Notes under the pieces: generated by a model | Told to the model about the DNA's origin: nothing | Database searches by the model: none | What the model saw: the letters and a program-made list of their open reading frames with translations, nothing else | DNA from: Oscillospiraceae bacterium | GTDB lineage: Bacteria; Bacillota; Clostridia; Oscillospirales; Oscillospiraceae | Length of the DNA stretch: 64,000 bases | Direction of reading: 5' to 3' | NCBI GenBank assembly: GCA_022846075.1 | Contig: AP025582.1 | Span: 62,001-126,000, forward strand | Program-made: the position numbers and the translations under genes | Shown: positions 33,286 to 41,322 of the stretch, one piece after another | How the letters are laid out: each line of letters begins with the position of its first letter | Position numbering within the stretch: the first letter of the stretch is position 1

Positions 33286-33313
33286 ATTATAGCGAAACTG
33301 AAGAAAAAAACAA
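33286..33313 (-). promoter_or_regulatory. Promoter of RidA gene
   Basis: Minus strand: TTGTTT (33313-33308), a 16-bp spacer, TATAAT (33291-33286). Confidence 0.7.
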
Positions 33314-33400
33314 GCGGTCACTCTGTTTTTTTCCATAAGTTAGAGGAACTCTGCCATGGAGAGAGAAAATTTCTTAGTCCGGCGGCCGGGCAAAGAGAAA

Positions 33401-33434
33401 AACGCCGGGCCGCCATCGTGGGCGGCCCGGCGTT
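33401..33434 (-). terminator. Terminator after typA
   Basis: A 14-bp GC-rich stem AACGCCGGGCCGCC (33401-33414 with 33421-33434), followed on the minus strand by TTTTTCTCTTT. Confidence 0.9.
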
Positions 33435-33437
33435 GCG

Positions 33438-35261
33438 TTATTTCTTCCGGGAGGCCTGCTTCATCCGCTCGCCGTGGTCCAGGATGCGCTTACGAAGCCG
33501 CAGGTTCTCCGGGGTGACCTCCAGCAGCTCGTCGTCGGCCAGGAACTCCAAATCCTGCTCCAGGGACATGGTGCGGGGGCTGGTCAGCCGCAGGGCGTCG
33601 TCGGAGCCGGAGGCCCGCATGTTGGTCAGCTGCTTCTTCTTGCAGATGTTGACGGAGATGTCCTCCTGCTTGGGGCACTCCCCCACGATCATCCCGGCGT
33701 ACACCGGGGTGCCGGGGCCGATGAAGAGGACGCCCCGCTCCTGGGCGTTGAAGAGGCCGTAGGTCACGGCCTCGCCGGTCTCGAAGGCCACCAGGCTGCC
33801 GGTGCTCCGCCGGGCGATCTCCCCCTTCATGGGGGCGTACTCCTCAAAGACGGAGGCCATGATGCCCTCGCCCTTGGTGGCGGTCAAAAACTCGTTGCGG
33901 TAGCCGAAGAGCCCCCGGGAGGGCACCAGGAATTGAGCCTTCATCCGCTCGCCGATGGGGGTCATGTCGATGAGGTCGCCCTTGCGGCGGCCGATGGCCT
34001 CGATGCAGGAGCCGATGGCGTCGGCGGGGACGTCCACCACCAGCCGCTCGATGGGCTCGCACTGCTTGCCGTCGATCTCCTGGAAGAGGACCCGGGGGGG
34101 AGAGACCTGGAACTCGTAACCCTCCCGGCGCATGGTCTCGATGAGGATGGAAAGGCTCATCTCCCCCCGGCCCGCCACGTTGAAGGAGTCGGTGTTGTCG
34201 GTCTCGGTGACCTTCAGGGACACGTCCTTCAGGGTCTCCCGCTGGAGCCGCTCCCGGATCTGGCGGGAGGTGACGAACTTGCCCTCCCGGCCGGCGAAGG
34301 GGGAGTCGTTGACCGAGAAGGTCATCTCCATGGTGGGGGCGGAGATCTTCACGAACTCGATGGGCTCCACCGCCGCGGGGGAGCAGATGGTGTCGCCGAT
34401 GGTGATGTCGCCGATGCCGCTCATGGCGATGATGCTGCCGGCGGAGGAGGACTCCACGGGGACTTTGGCCAGGCCGTCGAATTCATAGATGGCGGTGGCC
34501 TTGGCCTTCTTGGGGGCCTCGTCGGGGGTGTGGAAGTTGCACACGGCAATTTCCTCATTCTGCTTGATGGAGCCCCGCTCGATGCGCCCGATAGCGATGC
34601 GGCCCACAAACTCGTTGTAGTCGATGGAGGACACCAACATCTGGAAGGGCTGGTCGGCGTCGGCCTCGGGGGCGGGGATATAGTTCAAAATGGTATCGAA
34701 CAGGGGGGTCAGGTCGGTGCCCGGCGCCTCGGGGGAGTAGGAGGCGGTGCCCTGCCGGCCGGAGCAGAACAGGGTGGGGGAGTCGAACTGCTCCTCGGTG
34801 GCGTTGAGCTCCATCAGCAGCTCCAGCACCTCGTCGCACACCTCGTGGATGCGCTGGTCGGGCCGGTCGATCTTGTTCACCACCACGATGACCCGGTGGC
34901 CCAGCTCCAGGGCCTTGGACAGGACGAAGCGGGTCTGGGGCATGGGCCCCTCGGCGGCGTCCACCAGGAGGATGACGCCGTTGACCATCTTCAGGATACG
35001 CTCCACCTCGCCGCCGAAGTCGGCGTGGCCCGGGGTGTCCACGATGTTGATCTTGGTGTCTTTATAGTGCACGGCGGTATTTTTGGCGAGGATGGTGATG
35101 CCCCGCTCCCGCTCCAGATCGCCGGAGTCCATGACACGGTCCACGGTGGCCTGGTTCTCCCGGTAGATGCCGCCCTGCTTGAGCATCTCATCCACCAGAG
35201 TGGTCTTGCCGTGGTCGACGTGGGCAATGATGGCGACGTTTCTCAAATGCTGATTCTGCAA
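33438..35261 (-). CDS. typA: Ribosome-associated GTPase TypA/BipA
   Basis: A 607-residue translational GTPase. G1 is AHVDHGKT (residues about 12-19), followed by G2 RERGITI, G3 DTPGHADFGG, G4 NKIDRPD and G5 FCSGRQG. EF-G-like domains III and V and the BipA-specific C-terminal domain follow (GPGTPVYAGMIVGE, NICKKKQLTNMRASGSDDA). It aids 50S assembly and translation under stress. I chose TTG 35261, giving MQNQHLRNVAIIAHVDHGKT, since it has GAGGTG about 8 bp upstream and matches homologue length; TTG 35276 lacks a ribosome site. Confidence 0.95.
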   Translation of the reverse strand: MQNQHLRNVAIIAHVDHGKTTLVDEMLKQGGIYRENQATVDRVMDSGDLERERGITILAKNTAVHYKDTKINIVDTPGHADFGGEVERILKMVNGVILLVDAAEGPMPQTRFVLSKALELGHRVIVVVNKIDRPDQRIHEVCDEVLELLMELNATEEQFDSPTLFCSGRQGTASYSPEAPGTDLTPLFDTILNYIPAPEADADQPFQMLVSSIDYNEFVGRIAIGRIERGSIKQNEEIAVCNFHTPDEAPKKAKATAIYEFDGLAKVPVESSSAGSIIAMSGIGDITIGDTICSPAAVEPIEFVKISAPTMEMTFSVNDSPFAGREGKFVTSRQIRERLQRETLKDVSLKVTETDNTDSFNVAGRGEMSLSILIETMRREGYEFQVSPPRVLFQEIDGKQCEPIERLVVDVPADAIGSCIEAIGRRKGDLIDMTPIGERMKAQFLVPSRGLFGYRNEFLTATKGEGIMASVFEEYAPMKGEIARRSTGSLVAFETGEAVTYGLFNAQERGVLFIGPGTPVYAGMIVGECPKQEDISVNICKKKQLTNMRASGSDDALRLTSPRTMSLEQDLEFLADDELLEVTPENLRLRKRILDHGERMKQASRKK

Positions 35262-35322
35262 CTTCCTGCACCTCAAATCTTTCGTGCTTCAAATAATCAT
35301 ACTTTTTTACATACGAACATCT

Positions 35323-35351
35323 ATTATATCCTGGGAAAGGCAGAAAAGCAA
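35323..35351 (-). promoter_or_regulatory. Promoter of typA
   Basis: Minus strand: TTGCTT (35351-35346), a 17-bp spacer, TATAAT (35328-35323), giving a leader of about 60 nt. Confidence 0.75.
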
Positions 35352-35447
35352 CTGTTTTGCTTTAAAAAACTCCCAATTCCCTTTTGTGTTCCCTTACCAC
35401 AGCGTATTGCTCCTTATCCACTGAGGGCAGGAATTGCTGCTTCCGAT

Positions 35448-36086
35448 TTATCTGCTTTGCTTCATTCGTCTTGCGGCAGAACCTATTGCAATTCCTATAG
35501 CAGATATCACTGCACCGCCCACGATCATCCCAAATTCAGGCATATTGAACTTGTGGAACGCTACCATGTTGGCCGCGCTGAAGGTTGCGTACTCTGCCAA
35601 CATATACATAACACCAAAAACAATGGCAGATACCCATTTTTGATTACCCCAGTAGTTATTCCTTCCAATCATTAAAGAGAAGATGAAAGTCGAAACCGGG
35701 AGCAATACCCATAGGAACATCAAGCTATATCCCATTGCATCAGATCCGCTTGTGAAGAACCAGAAAACAATAATTGCAAAAGCCCAGATTGCAAGGTAAA
35801 CGGAAATAAATGTGATTTTTGCTTTACGGTCATTGCTCTTAACTGTGTTTGTACTTTCTTCCAGATAGTCTAAGTAATTCGGCACAGTCTTTTCCTCCTT
35901 TAGCAAGTGGTCAAGGCTGATGTGGTATAAGTCACTCATTTTCACTACGCTTATAATGTCCGGGTAGGTTTTTTCATTTTCCCAGTTTGAAACTGTCTGA
36001 CGGCTCACACCAAGGACTTCTGCAACCTGCTCTTGTGTAAAGTTTGCGTTAAGTCGTGCATTTTTAATTTTAGAACCAATACCCAT
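35448..36086 (-). CDS. XRE-family regulator with C-terminal membrane domain
   Basis: A 212-residue protein. The N-terminal helix-turn-helix (about residues 5-60) is KIKNARLNANFTQEQVAEVLGVSRQTVSNWENEKTYPD. The C-terminal half (about 90-205) has four hydrophobic segments, for example FISVYLAIWAFAIIVFWFF. Such membrane-tethered XRE proteins can sense envelope signals and regulate a linked gene; no partner is evident. Its gene and flanks are much more AT-rich than the neighbours, suggesting recent transfer. ATG 36086 has AAAGGTGGTG upstream; the in-frame ATG at 36116 lacks a ribosome site. Confidence 0.85.
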   Translation of the reverse strand: MGIGSKIKNARLNANFTQEQVAEVLGVSRQTVSNWENEKTYPDIISVVKMSDLYHISLDHLLKEEKTVPNYLDYLEESTNTVKSNDRKAKITFISVYLAIWAFAIIVFWFFTSGSDAMGYSLMFLWVLLPVSTFIFSLMIGRNNYWGNQKWVSAIVFGVMYMLAEYATFSAANMVAFHKFNMPEFGMIVGGAVISAIGIAIGSAARRMKQSR

Positions 36087-36148
36087 TAACCACACCACCT
36101 TTTCTATTGAAATCATACCGCTAAAGAAACCTTTAGTCTATCAGATAT

Positions 36149-36177
36149 ATTTTACATCTTCTAAACTCCACAGTCAA
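36149..36177 (-). promoter_or_regulatory. Promoter of XRE gene
   Basis: Minus strand: TTGACT (36177-36172), a 17-bp spacer, TAAAAT (36154-36149). Confidence 0.75.
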
Positions 36178-36279
36178 AATCCTTTTACATCATACAATAT
36201 TTCTCTGTTTTCACAAGGCAACGAGGATATTCACGCTGTTATCCGCCGCTCATTGGTGGGAACACATAATCGAGTTGGG

Positions 36280-36330
36280 ACTTAAAAAAGAAAACATGCC
36301 GCATTTTTTCTTGGAAAAAATGCGGCATGT
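36280..36330 (-). terminator. Terminator after BlaI-type gene
   Basis: A perfect 17-bp stem (36294-36310 with 36314-36330, loop of 3 nt) is followed on the minus strand by TTTTCTTTTTT. Confidence 0.93.
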
Positions 36331-36345
36331 GGTATTTGATTCCGG

Positions 36346-36714
36346 TCACATATGAAATTCCAGTTCGGACAGGTCCCGCTGGTCGAGGCAGCCGTGCCGG
36401 CACAGGGCGGCGGTGAGGGCCTTGGCGTCCCCGTCGTAGAGACGGGAGACCAGCACCTCGGTCAGGTCCCAGCCGTACTCGTCCCGGGTAAAGCCCGCAG
36501 CATAGGCGGCCACGTCGGCGGTCTTGTCCACCGAGACGGAGCCCTTTTCGGCCAGCCGGGTCAGCAGGGAGCGGACGGTGGTGCGCTCCCACCCCCGGGT
36601 CACCTTCAGCGTCTCCTGGAGCTCCTTGGCGGTCATCGGCGTTCCGGCATCCCACAAGGCCTCCATCACGGAGAGCTCGGCCTCCGAGATCCGGCGGCTG
36701 GCGTAATCTGACAT
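36346..36714 (-). CDS. BlaI/MecI/CopY family transcriptional repressor
   Basis: A 122-residue winged-helix protein of usual BlaI length: RRISEAELSVMEALWDAGTPMTAKELQETL at the N-terminus, then GWERTTVRSLLTRLAEKGSVSVDK, the recognition helix and wing. The C-terminal part mediates dimerisation. Members usually pair with a BlaR1/M56 sensor protease; none is encoded here, so this may be an orphan or respond to something else. GAGGGG lies upstream of the ATG. The MFS exporter gene upstream on the same strand could be a target. Confidence 0.92.
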   Translation of the reverse strand: MSDYASRRISEAELSVMEALWDAGTPMTAKELQETLKVTRGWERTTVRSLLTRLAEKGSVSVDKTADVAAYAAGFTRDEYGWDLTEVLVSRLYDGDAKALTAALCRHGCLDQRDLSELEFHM

Positions 36715-36791
36715 AGCGACCCCTCGTTTCCTGTTTTTACTCCAATTTATTACTAAGAGTAAACGATTTCCAGGGAAATGTCAAGGCGGCC

Positions 36792-38096
36792 TCATTCTCC
36801 CTCCCTTCCCCGCTCCAGATCCCAGATGCGGCGGTCGGCCCGAAAGACCAGGCAGGTGACCGTCCCCAGCAGGCTTAGAAGGAGGAACAGCAGAGCGGCG
36901 CCCGCCCCTTTCCCCGTGCCGAAAAGGCGGGCCAGGAGGGCGCCGGGGCCCTGGGCGGCCATGAGAGGCTCGAAGAGCTTGTCCACCAGAAGCCCGCCCA
37001 GGGTGTAGCCCAGGGGGATGGTGAAGAACTGGAGGGTGTTCCGGGCGGAGTAGACCCGCCCCTGCATGGGGATGGGGATGACGCCGCGCATCAGGGCGTC
37101 CAGGTTGGTATTCATGATCGGGATGCCCACCCAGCCCAGGATGGCCCCCAGGCACCAGACGGGGAGGTCACGGCCCAGGGCCAGGAGCAGATTTTCCGTG
37201 CCCATGGTCAGCAGCAGGGCGTTGCAGATGACCCGCACCCGGCTCCTGGGGGGCGGCAGTATGGCGGCCAGAAGGCTCCCCGCCAGCATGGCGGCCCCCG
37301 AGACCGTGTTCACGATGCCGTAGACCTGTTCCCCGCCCCCTCTCGGGGAGAGCAGAAGGGCGGGCAGGGCGGCGTTGTAGACCGAGGCGGTGAAATTGAT
37401 GGCCGCCAGGAACAGGATCAGGTGGAGGATGCCCCGGTTTTCCCGCAGGTACCGAAGCCCCGCCCCGGCGGCGCGGAAAAGACGCTCCCCCTCCCCCGCC
37501 GCCCCGGGCGCCGGGGGAATGGCGATCCGGAACAAAAGGGTGCCGAAGGCGACGAGAAAAGTGGCCAGGTCGAAAAGGATGACCACCCGGAGCCCGGCCA
37601 GGGCAAAGAGAGCGGAGGCCAGCGCCGGGGCCAGGATGCTGTTGAGGGAGTTGGAGAGGGAGCGCAGGGCGCCCACCTTCTGGTACTGGTCCTGAGGGGC
37701 CAGCAGGCTGACCGCCACCTCGGAGGCGGGCTGCTGAAAGGTGTTCATCAGCCCGCTGAGGGAGTTGAGCAGGTAGAGGTGCCAGATCCGCAGGCCGCCG
37801 CCCTCCAGCAGGATCAGCACCGCCGCGGTGCAGCAGGCGGCGAAGGTGTCGCTGAAGAGCATGACCCGCTTTTTGTCCCACCGGTCGCTGAGGGCGCCGG
37901 CAAAGACGCTCATAAGGATGTACGGGGCGTAAGAGCAGACGGAGAGCAGGGCGGTGGTCAGGGCGGACCCGGAATTTTGATAGGACCAGACCACCAGAGC
38001 GAAGCTGGTCATGGAGCTGCCAAGGGTGGAAAAGGACTGGGTGAGCCACAGGAGCAGGAAGGGCCCCATGGCGTGGGTGTTCAAATGACGTTTCAT
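36792..38096 (-). CDS. MFS transporter, macrolide-efflux-like
   Basis: A 434-residue, 12-segment major facilitator protein. MGPFLLLWLTQSFSTLGSSMTSFALVVW lies at the start. The loop motif between segments 2 and 3 is FAGALSDRWDKKRVMLFSD. PASEVAVSLLAPQDQYQKVGALRSLSNSLN is near 130, like the Mef/MFS_3 group. It probably exports a drug or toxic compound. AAAAGGAG lies upstream of ATG 38096. Its 5' leader carries a short peptide gene and competing hairpins, the pattern of drug-inducible transcription attenuation. Confidence 0.88.
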   Translation of the reverse strand: MKRHLNTHAMGPFLLLWLTQSFSTLGSSMTSFALVVWSYQNSGSALTTALLSVCSYAPYILMSVFAGALSDRWDKKRVMLFSDTFAACCTAAVLILLEGGGLRIWHLYLLNSLSGLMNTFQQPASEVAVSLLAPQDQYQKVGALRSLSNSLNSILAPALASALFALAGLRVVILFDLATFLVAFGTLLFRIAIPPAPGAAGEGERLFRAAGAGLRYLRENRGILHLILFLAAINFTASVYNAALPALLLSPRGGGEQVYGIVNTVSGAAMLAGSLLAAILPPPRSRVRVICNALLLTMGTENLLLALGRDLPVWCLGAILGWVGIPIMNTNLDALMRGVIPIPMQGRVYSARNTLQFFTIPLGYTLGGLLVDKLFEPLMAAQGPGALLARLFGTGKGAGAALLFLLLSLLGTVTCLVFRADRRIWDLERGREGE

Positions 38097-38123
38097 ACAG
38101 ACTTTGCTCCTTTTGTTTGTATT

Positions 38124-38208
38124 AATAAAACAAAAGCAAAGCCTGTCGGGGCGATGAGTCAGAAAGAATATCCTCTATGCAGGCCGCCCGTCAGGCTTTG
38201 CATAGAGG
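38124..38208 (-). promoter_or_regulatory. Transcription attenuator before MFS gene (competing hairpins)
   Basis: Minus strand. Terminator hairpin: GCAAAGCCTGACGGG (38201-38187) with CCCGACAGGCTTTGC (38150-38136), 14 of 15 pairs, followed by TTTTGTTTTATT (38135-38124). Competing hairpin: CCTCTATGCA (38208-38199) with TGCATAGAGG (38181-38172), perfect 10 bp, which takes up the first bases of the terminator's 5' arm. Both 5' arms lie in the last codons of the leader peptide gene, so ribosome position could decide which forms. Confidence 0.75.
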
Positions 38209-38229
38209 AGAGACAAGGCAGAGTTTCAC
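38191..38229 (-). CDS. Leader peptide of MFS attenuator (12 residues)
   Basis: A GTG-started frame encoding MKLCLVSPLCKA, ending at TGA 38193-38191. A strong site AAAGGAGG (38248-38241) lies 11 bp upstream, much stronger than chance. Its last codons form the 5' arms of both leader hairpins. It resembles in plan the regulatory peptides before Erm, Mef/Msr and ABC-F genes, where a drug-stalled ribosome changes RNA folding. I do not recognise the peptide sequence itself. Confidence 0.65.
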   Translation of the reverse strand: MKLCLVSPLCKA

Positions 38230-38338
38230 CGGGAAGTTCGCCTCCTTTCACGGCGCGGGGGAATCGGCCGGCGGCGGGAGAGGTGTTTCCGATTATCCAT
38301 GGAAGCAGGCCTCTCCCCTGCCGGATGAGGACGCAGGC

Positions 38339-39598
38339 TCACAGACCCAGCCCCGTCAGCTTCCGGCGGACCAGGTCGAAGGCGTGGCTGGCCGCCACGG
38401 TGCGCACCCGTTCCCGGGGCCCGGCGGCGTGGATGGTGCGCACGTGGACGCCCCCGTCCCAGGCCAGGGCCACGTAAACGAGCCCCACCGGGTTGCCCCG
38501 GTCGTCGGCGTCTGGCCCGGCCACCCCGGTGGCGGACACCGCCAGATCGGAGCCCAGAGCCCGGCGGGCGCCCTCCGCCATGGCCTTGGCCACCGGCTCG
38601 GAGACGGCGCCGTACTGGTCCAGCAGGTCTTGGGGAACGCCCAGGACGCCGTGCTTCACCTCGTTGGTATAGCTCACCACGCCCCCCCGGAAGGCGGAGG
38701 AGGCCCCGGACAGGTCGGTGAACCGCTTGGCGATGAGCCCGCCGGTGCAGCTCTCGGCGGCGGAGAGGGTGAGACCCTGTTCCCGGAGCAGGGAAAGGCA
38801 CACAGACTCCAAAGAGGGCACGTCGGCGCCGTAGATGAGGGGGCCGAACCGCTCCCGCAGCTCCCGCTCCACCGGGGCGATGAGGGTCTGGGCGGCGTGG
38901 TCATTTTCCGCCTTGGCGGTGATGCGCAGCTCCACCTCCCCCTCCTTGGCGTAGGGGGCCAGGGTGGGGTTCTGGAGGGTGTTCATCCGCTCCCGCAACT
39001 GGGCCTCCACCGCCGACTCCCCCATGCCGAAGATGCGCAGGGACCGGCTGGCGATGACCCCGTCGGTGAGGTCCCGGAGATGGGGTACGGCCCGGGCCCG
39101 AAACATGGGTCCGCACTCGGAGGGAGGGCCGGGGAGCATCACCACGTGGACGCCCCCGGCCTCGAACCCGCACCCGGGGGCGGTGCCCCAGTCGTTTTGG
39201 AAAGGAGTGCAGCCCTCGGGAAGGTAGGCCTGCTGGTAGTTGTTCTCGGTCATCCGTTTGCCCGCCTCGGGGTGGAGCTTTTGGAAATAGGCCTCCATCC
39301 GCTGGGCCGCCTCGGGGTTGTAGACCAGCTTTTTGCCGAAGGCCTCGGCCAGGACGTTTTTGGTCAGGTCGTCGCAGGTGGGGCCCAGGCCACCGGTGGT
39401 GATGAGGATGTCGGCCCGGCCCTTGGCGATGTCCACAGCCTGGCGCAGGCGGTCGGGGTTATCCCCCACCACGGTGTGGTAAAAGACGTTGATGCCCAGG
39501 GCGGAGAGCTCCTTGGACAAGGTCTGGGCATCGGTGTTGGCGATGTTGCCCAGAAGCAGCTCGGTGCCGACGGCGATGAGTTCAGCGGTGTGGGACAT
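38339..39598 (-). CDS. cinA: CinA family protein (competence/damage-inducible protein A)
   Basis: A 419-residue protein with both CinA domains. The N-terminal molybdopterin-binding-like domain (1-170) has AELIAVGTELLLGNIANTDAQ and TTGGLGPTCDDLTK. The C-terminal CinA/PncC domain (about 255-415) has TLSAAESCTGGLIAKRFTDLSG and SVSATGVAGP-type sequence (AVSATGVAGPDADD). The latter is a nicotinamide-nucleotide amidase in studied relatives; the former an ADP-ribose pyrophosphatase. ATG 39598 has GAAAGGAAG upstream. It overlaps the DUF2809 gene by 17 bp. Confidence 0.94.
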   Translation of the reverse strand: MSHTAELIAVGTELLLGNIANTDAQTLSKELSALGINVFYHTVVGDNPDRLRQAVDIAKGRADILITTGGLGPTCDDLTKNVLAEAFGKKLVYNPEAAQRMEAYFQKLHPEAGKRMTENNYQQAYLPEGCTPFQNDWGTAPGCGFEAGGVHVVMLPGPPSECGPMFRARAVPHLRDLTDGVIASRSLRIFGMGESAVEAQLRERMNTLQNPTLAPYAKEGEVELRITAKAENDHAAQTLIAPVERELRERFGPLIYGADVPSLESVCLSLLREQGLTLSAAESCTGGLIAKRFTDLSGASSAFRGGVVSYTNEVKHGVLGVPQDLLDQYGAVSEPVAKAMAEGARRALGSDLAVSATGVAGPDADDRGNPVGLVYVALAWDGGVHVRTIHAAGPRERVRTVAASHAFDLVRRKLTGLGL

Positions 39599-40028
39599 GA
39601 AAAGACTTCCTTTCAAAACGAGGTAAGGGGCCCCTTACCGGCCTTTTCCGGCGGATCCGTTTTTCTCCCGCCAGCACCAGCCCGCCCCCGATCAGGTAAC
39701 AGACCATGTCCGCCCAGTCAAAAGTGCTGCCCAGCAGGACGCGGAAAAAAGGGATGTGCCCCAGGCCCAGCAGGTCCACCAGCCCGAAGGCCTGCCCCGC
39801 CTCCACCAAAAGGGCGAAGCCGGTGACTCCCGCGGGCAGCCAGGGCAGCCCGGAGGGGAACAGCACCCGGACAAAGGCGTAAAGAGTGCCCACAACTAAA
39901 ATATCCCCCACATAGGGCCGGATAAAACGGTCATGGACAAACACAGCGATACAAATCTCCACCGCGAGCAGGAGAAGAAAGACCACCCCGTATGTCAGCC
40001 TGGGGGAGAGCCTCTCCCCGGTCCTCAT
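39582..40028 (-). CDS. DUF2809-like small membrane protein
   Basis: A 148-residue protein with four hydrophobic segments (for example LTYGVVFLLLLAVEICIAVFV) and the late motif FFRVLLGSTFDWADMVCYLIG, which fits the DUF2809 family. The function of the family is unknown. ATG 40028 overlaps the stop of thiI (ATGA), so it is translationally coupled; a longer frame from 40115 lies wholly inside thiI and was rejected. Its end overlaps cinA, giving a tight thiI-DUF2809-cinA operon. Confidence 0.75.
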   Translation of the reverse strand: MRTGERLSPRLTYGVVFLLLLAVEICIAVFVHDRFIRPYVGDILVVGTLYAFVRVLFPSGLPWLPAGVTGFALLVEAGQAFGLVDLLGLGHIPFFRVLLGSTFDWADMVCYLIGGGLVLAGEKRIRRKRPVRGPLPRFERKSFHVPHR

Positions 40029-41200
40029 TCCACGCTGATATGGATGCGCTCGATATGGTCCACGGCGTCCTTCACCATAGCGTCCACGTCCAGCTTTTCC
40101 TCGGCGGCCTCGCACTCGGCCACGGTGGGCCGGAGCTTGGGGTGCTTAGGGGTAAAGACGGTGCAGCAGTCCTCATAGGGGAGGATGGAGGTCTCAAAGG
40201 TGTCGATGCGCCGGGAGATGCGGATGATCTCCTCCTTATCCATGCCCACCACCGGGCGGAAAATCGGCAGGGAGGTGACGGCGCCGGTGCACTGCATGGC
40301 CTCCATGGTCTGGCTGGCCACCTGGCCCAGGCTCTCGCCGGTGACCAGACACCCTGCCCCGGTGCGGCGGGCCACCTCGGCGGAAATGCGCATCATGAAC
40401 CGGCGCATGAGGATGGTGAAGAGCTCCTCGGGGCAGGAGCGGCGCAGCTCCTCCTGGATGGCGGTGAAGGGCACCACGTGGACCACCAGCCGCCCTGTCC
40501 AGGGGGTCAGGATCTTGGCCAGGTCCAGCACCTTCTGTTTGGCCTCCTCAGAAGTGTAGGGGTAGGAGAAGAAGTGGACCATCTCCAGGCACAGCCCCCG
40601 CTTGGCCATCATCCAGGAGGCCACGGGGGAGTCGATGCCGCCGGAGAGAAGGCTCACCGCTCGTCCGCCCATGCCCACGGGCAGGCCGCCCGCCCCCGGC
40701 TCGGTGTTGCCGTGGACGAAGGCGGCGTCGTCCCGGACCTCCACGTAGACGGTGAGGTCGGGGTGGTGCATGTCGGCGGTGAGATGGGGGTACAGATCGT
40801 CCAGCTCCCCGCCCAGGTATTGGGCCAGCTGGATGGAGTTGAGGGGGAAGGCCTTGTCCGAACGCTTGCACTCCACCTTGAAGGTCCCGGCGGCGGCCAG
40901 CTGGGGGGCCAGAAACTCCCGGATGGTGGTCAGCATGACCTCCTTGTCCTTGGCGCAGGCCCGGCACCGGCAGACGCCCACGGCGCCGAAAACCCGTTTC
41001 ATGGCCTCGAAGGCCCCGTCTATATCGCAGTCGTCGCTCTGGGGCTCCACGTAGGTGATGGACTGCTTGGTGGTCACCTGGAAGGAGCCGTAGGAATGGA
41101 GCCTCCGGCGGGCGTTGGACATGAGCTTTTCTTCAAAGGTGCGGCGGTTCAGGCCCTTCAGGACCAGCTCGCCCAGCTTCAGGAGAATGATTTCGTTCAA
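40025..41200 (-). CDS. thiI: tRNA 4-thiouridine sulfurtransferase ThiI
   Basis: A 391-residue enzyme with the three expected parts: an N-terminal ferredoxin-like domain (KLGELVLKGLNRRTFEEKL), a THUMP domain (about 60-165), and the adenylating PP-loop domain with SLLSGGIDSPVASWMMAKRG (near 183) and YEDCCTVFTPKHP near the end. There is no C-terminal rhodanese, as in Bacillus-type ThiI, so sulfur comes from a partner cysteine desulfurase. It modifies U8 of tRNA and may supply thiamine sulfur. The start is TTG 41200, after GAGGT at 8-bp spacing. Confidence 0.94.
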   Translation of the reverse strand: MNEIILLKLGELVLKGLNRRTFEEKLMSNARRRLHSYGSFQVTTKQSITYVEPQSDDCDIDGAFEAMKRVFGAVGVCRCRACAKDKEVMLTTIREFLAPQLAAAGTFKVECKRSDKAFPLNSIQLAQYLGGELDDLYPHLTADMHHPDLTVYVEVRDDAAFVHGNTEPGAGGLPVGMGGRAVSLLSGGIDSPVASWMMAKRGLCLEMVHFFSYPYTSEEAKQKVLDLAKILTPWTGRLVVHVVPFTAIQEELRRSCPEELFTILMRRFMMRISAEVARRTGAGCLVTGESLGQVASQTMEAMQCTGAVTSLPIFRPVVGMDKEEIIRISRRIDTFETSILPYEDCCTVFTPKHPKLRPTVAECEAAEEKLDVDAMVKDAVDHIERIHISVE

Positions 41201-41291
41201 TGGAATGACCTCACTTTAAATATCTGATGTTGAAAGGGGGCCCCGATCCGACCATGGGGCAGTGGAATCAAGAGGAGGAAAGCCGTCTTTT

Positions 41292-41312
41292 CAAACGGGG
41301 TCTCCCCGTTTT
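41292..41312 (-). terminator. Hairpin after comM-like gene
   Basis: Stem AAACGGGG (from 41294) with CCCCGTTT, loop of 3 nt. The minus-strand tail GAAAAG has no T-run, so termination is uncertain. Confidence 0.45.
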
Positions 41313-41322
41313 GACGGGAACG

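Noticed and set aside
36346-36714. Beta-lactam resistance regulator pair BlaI-BlaR1
   Set aside because: No BlaR1/M56 gene or beta-lactamase lies nearby; only the repressor fold is supported.
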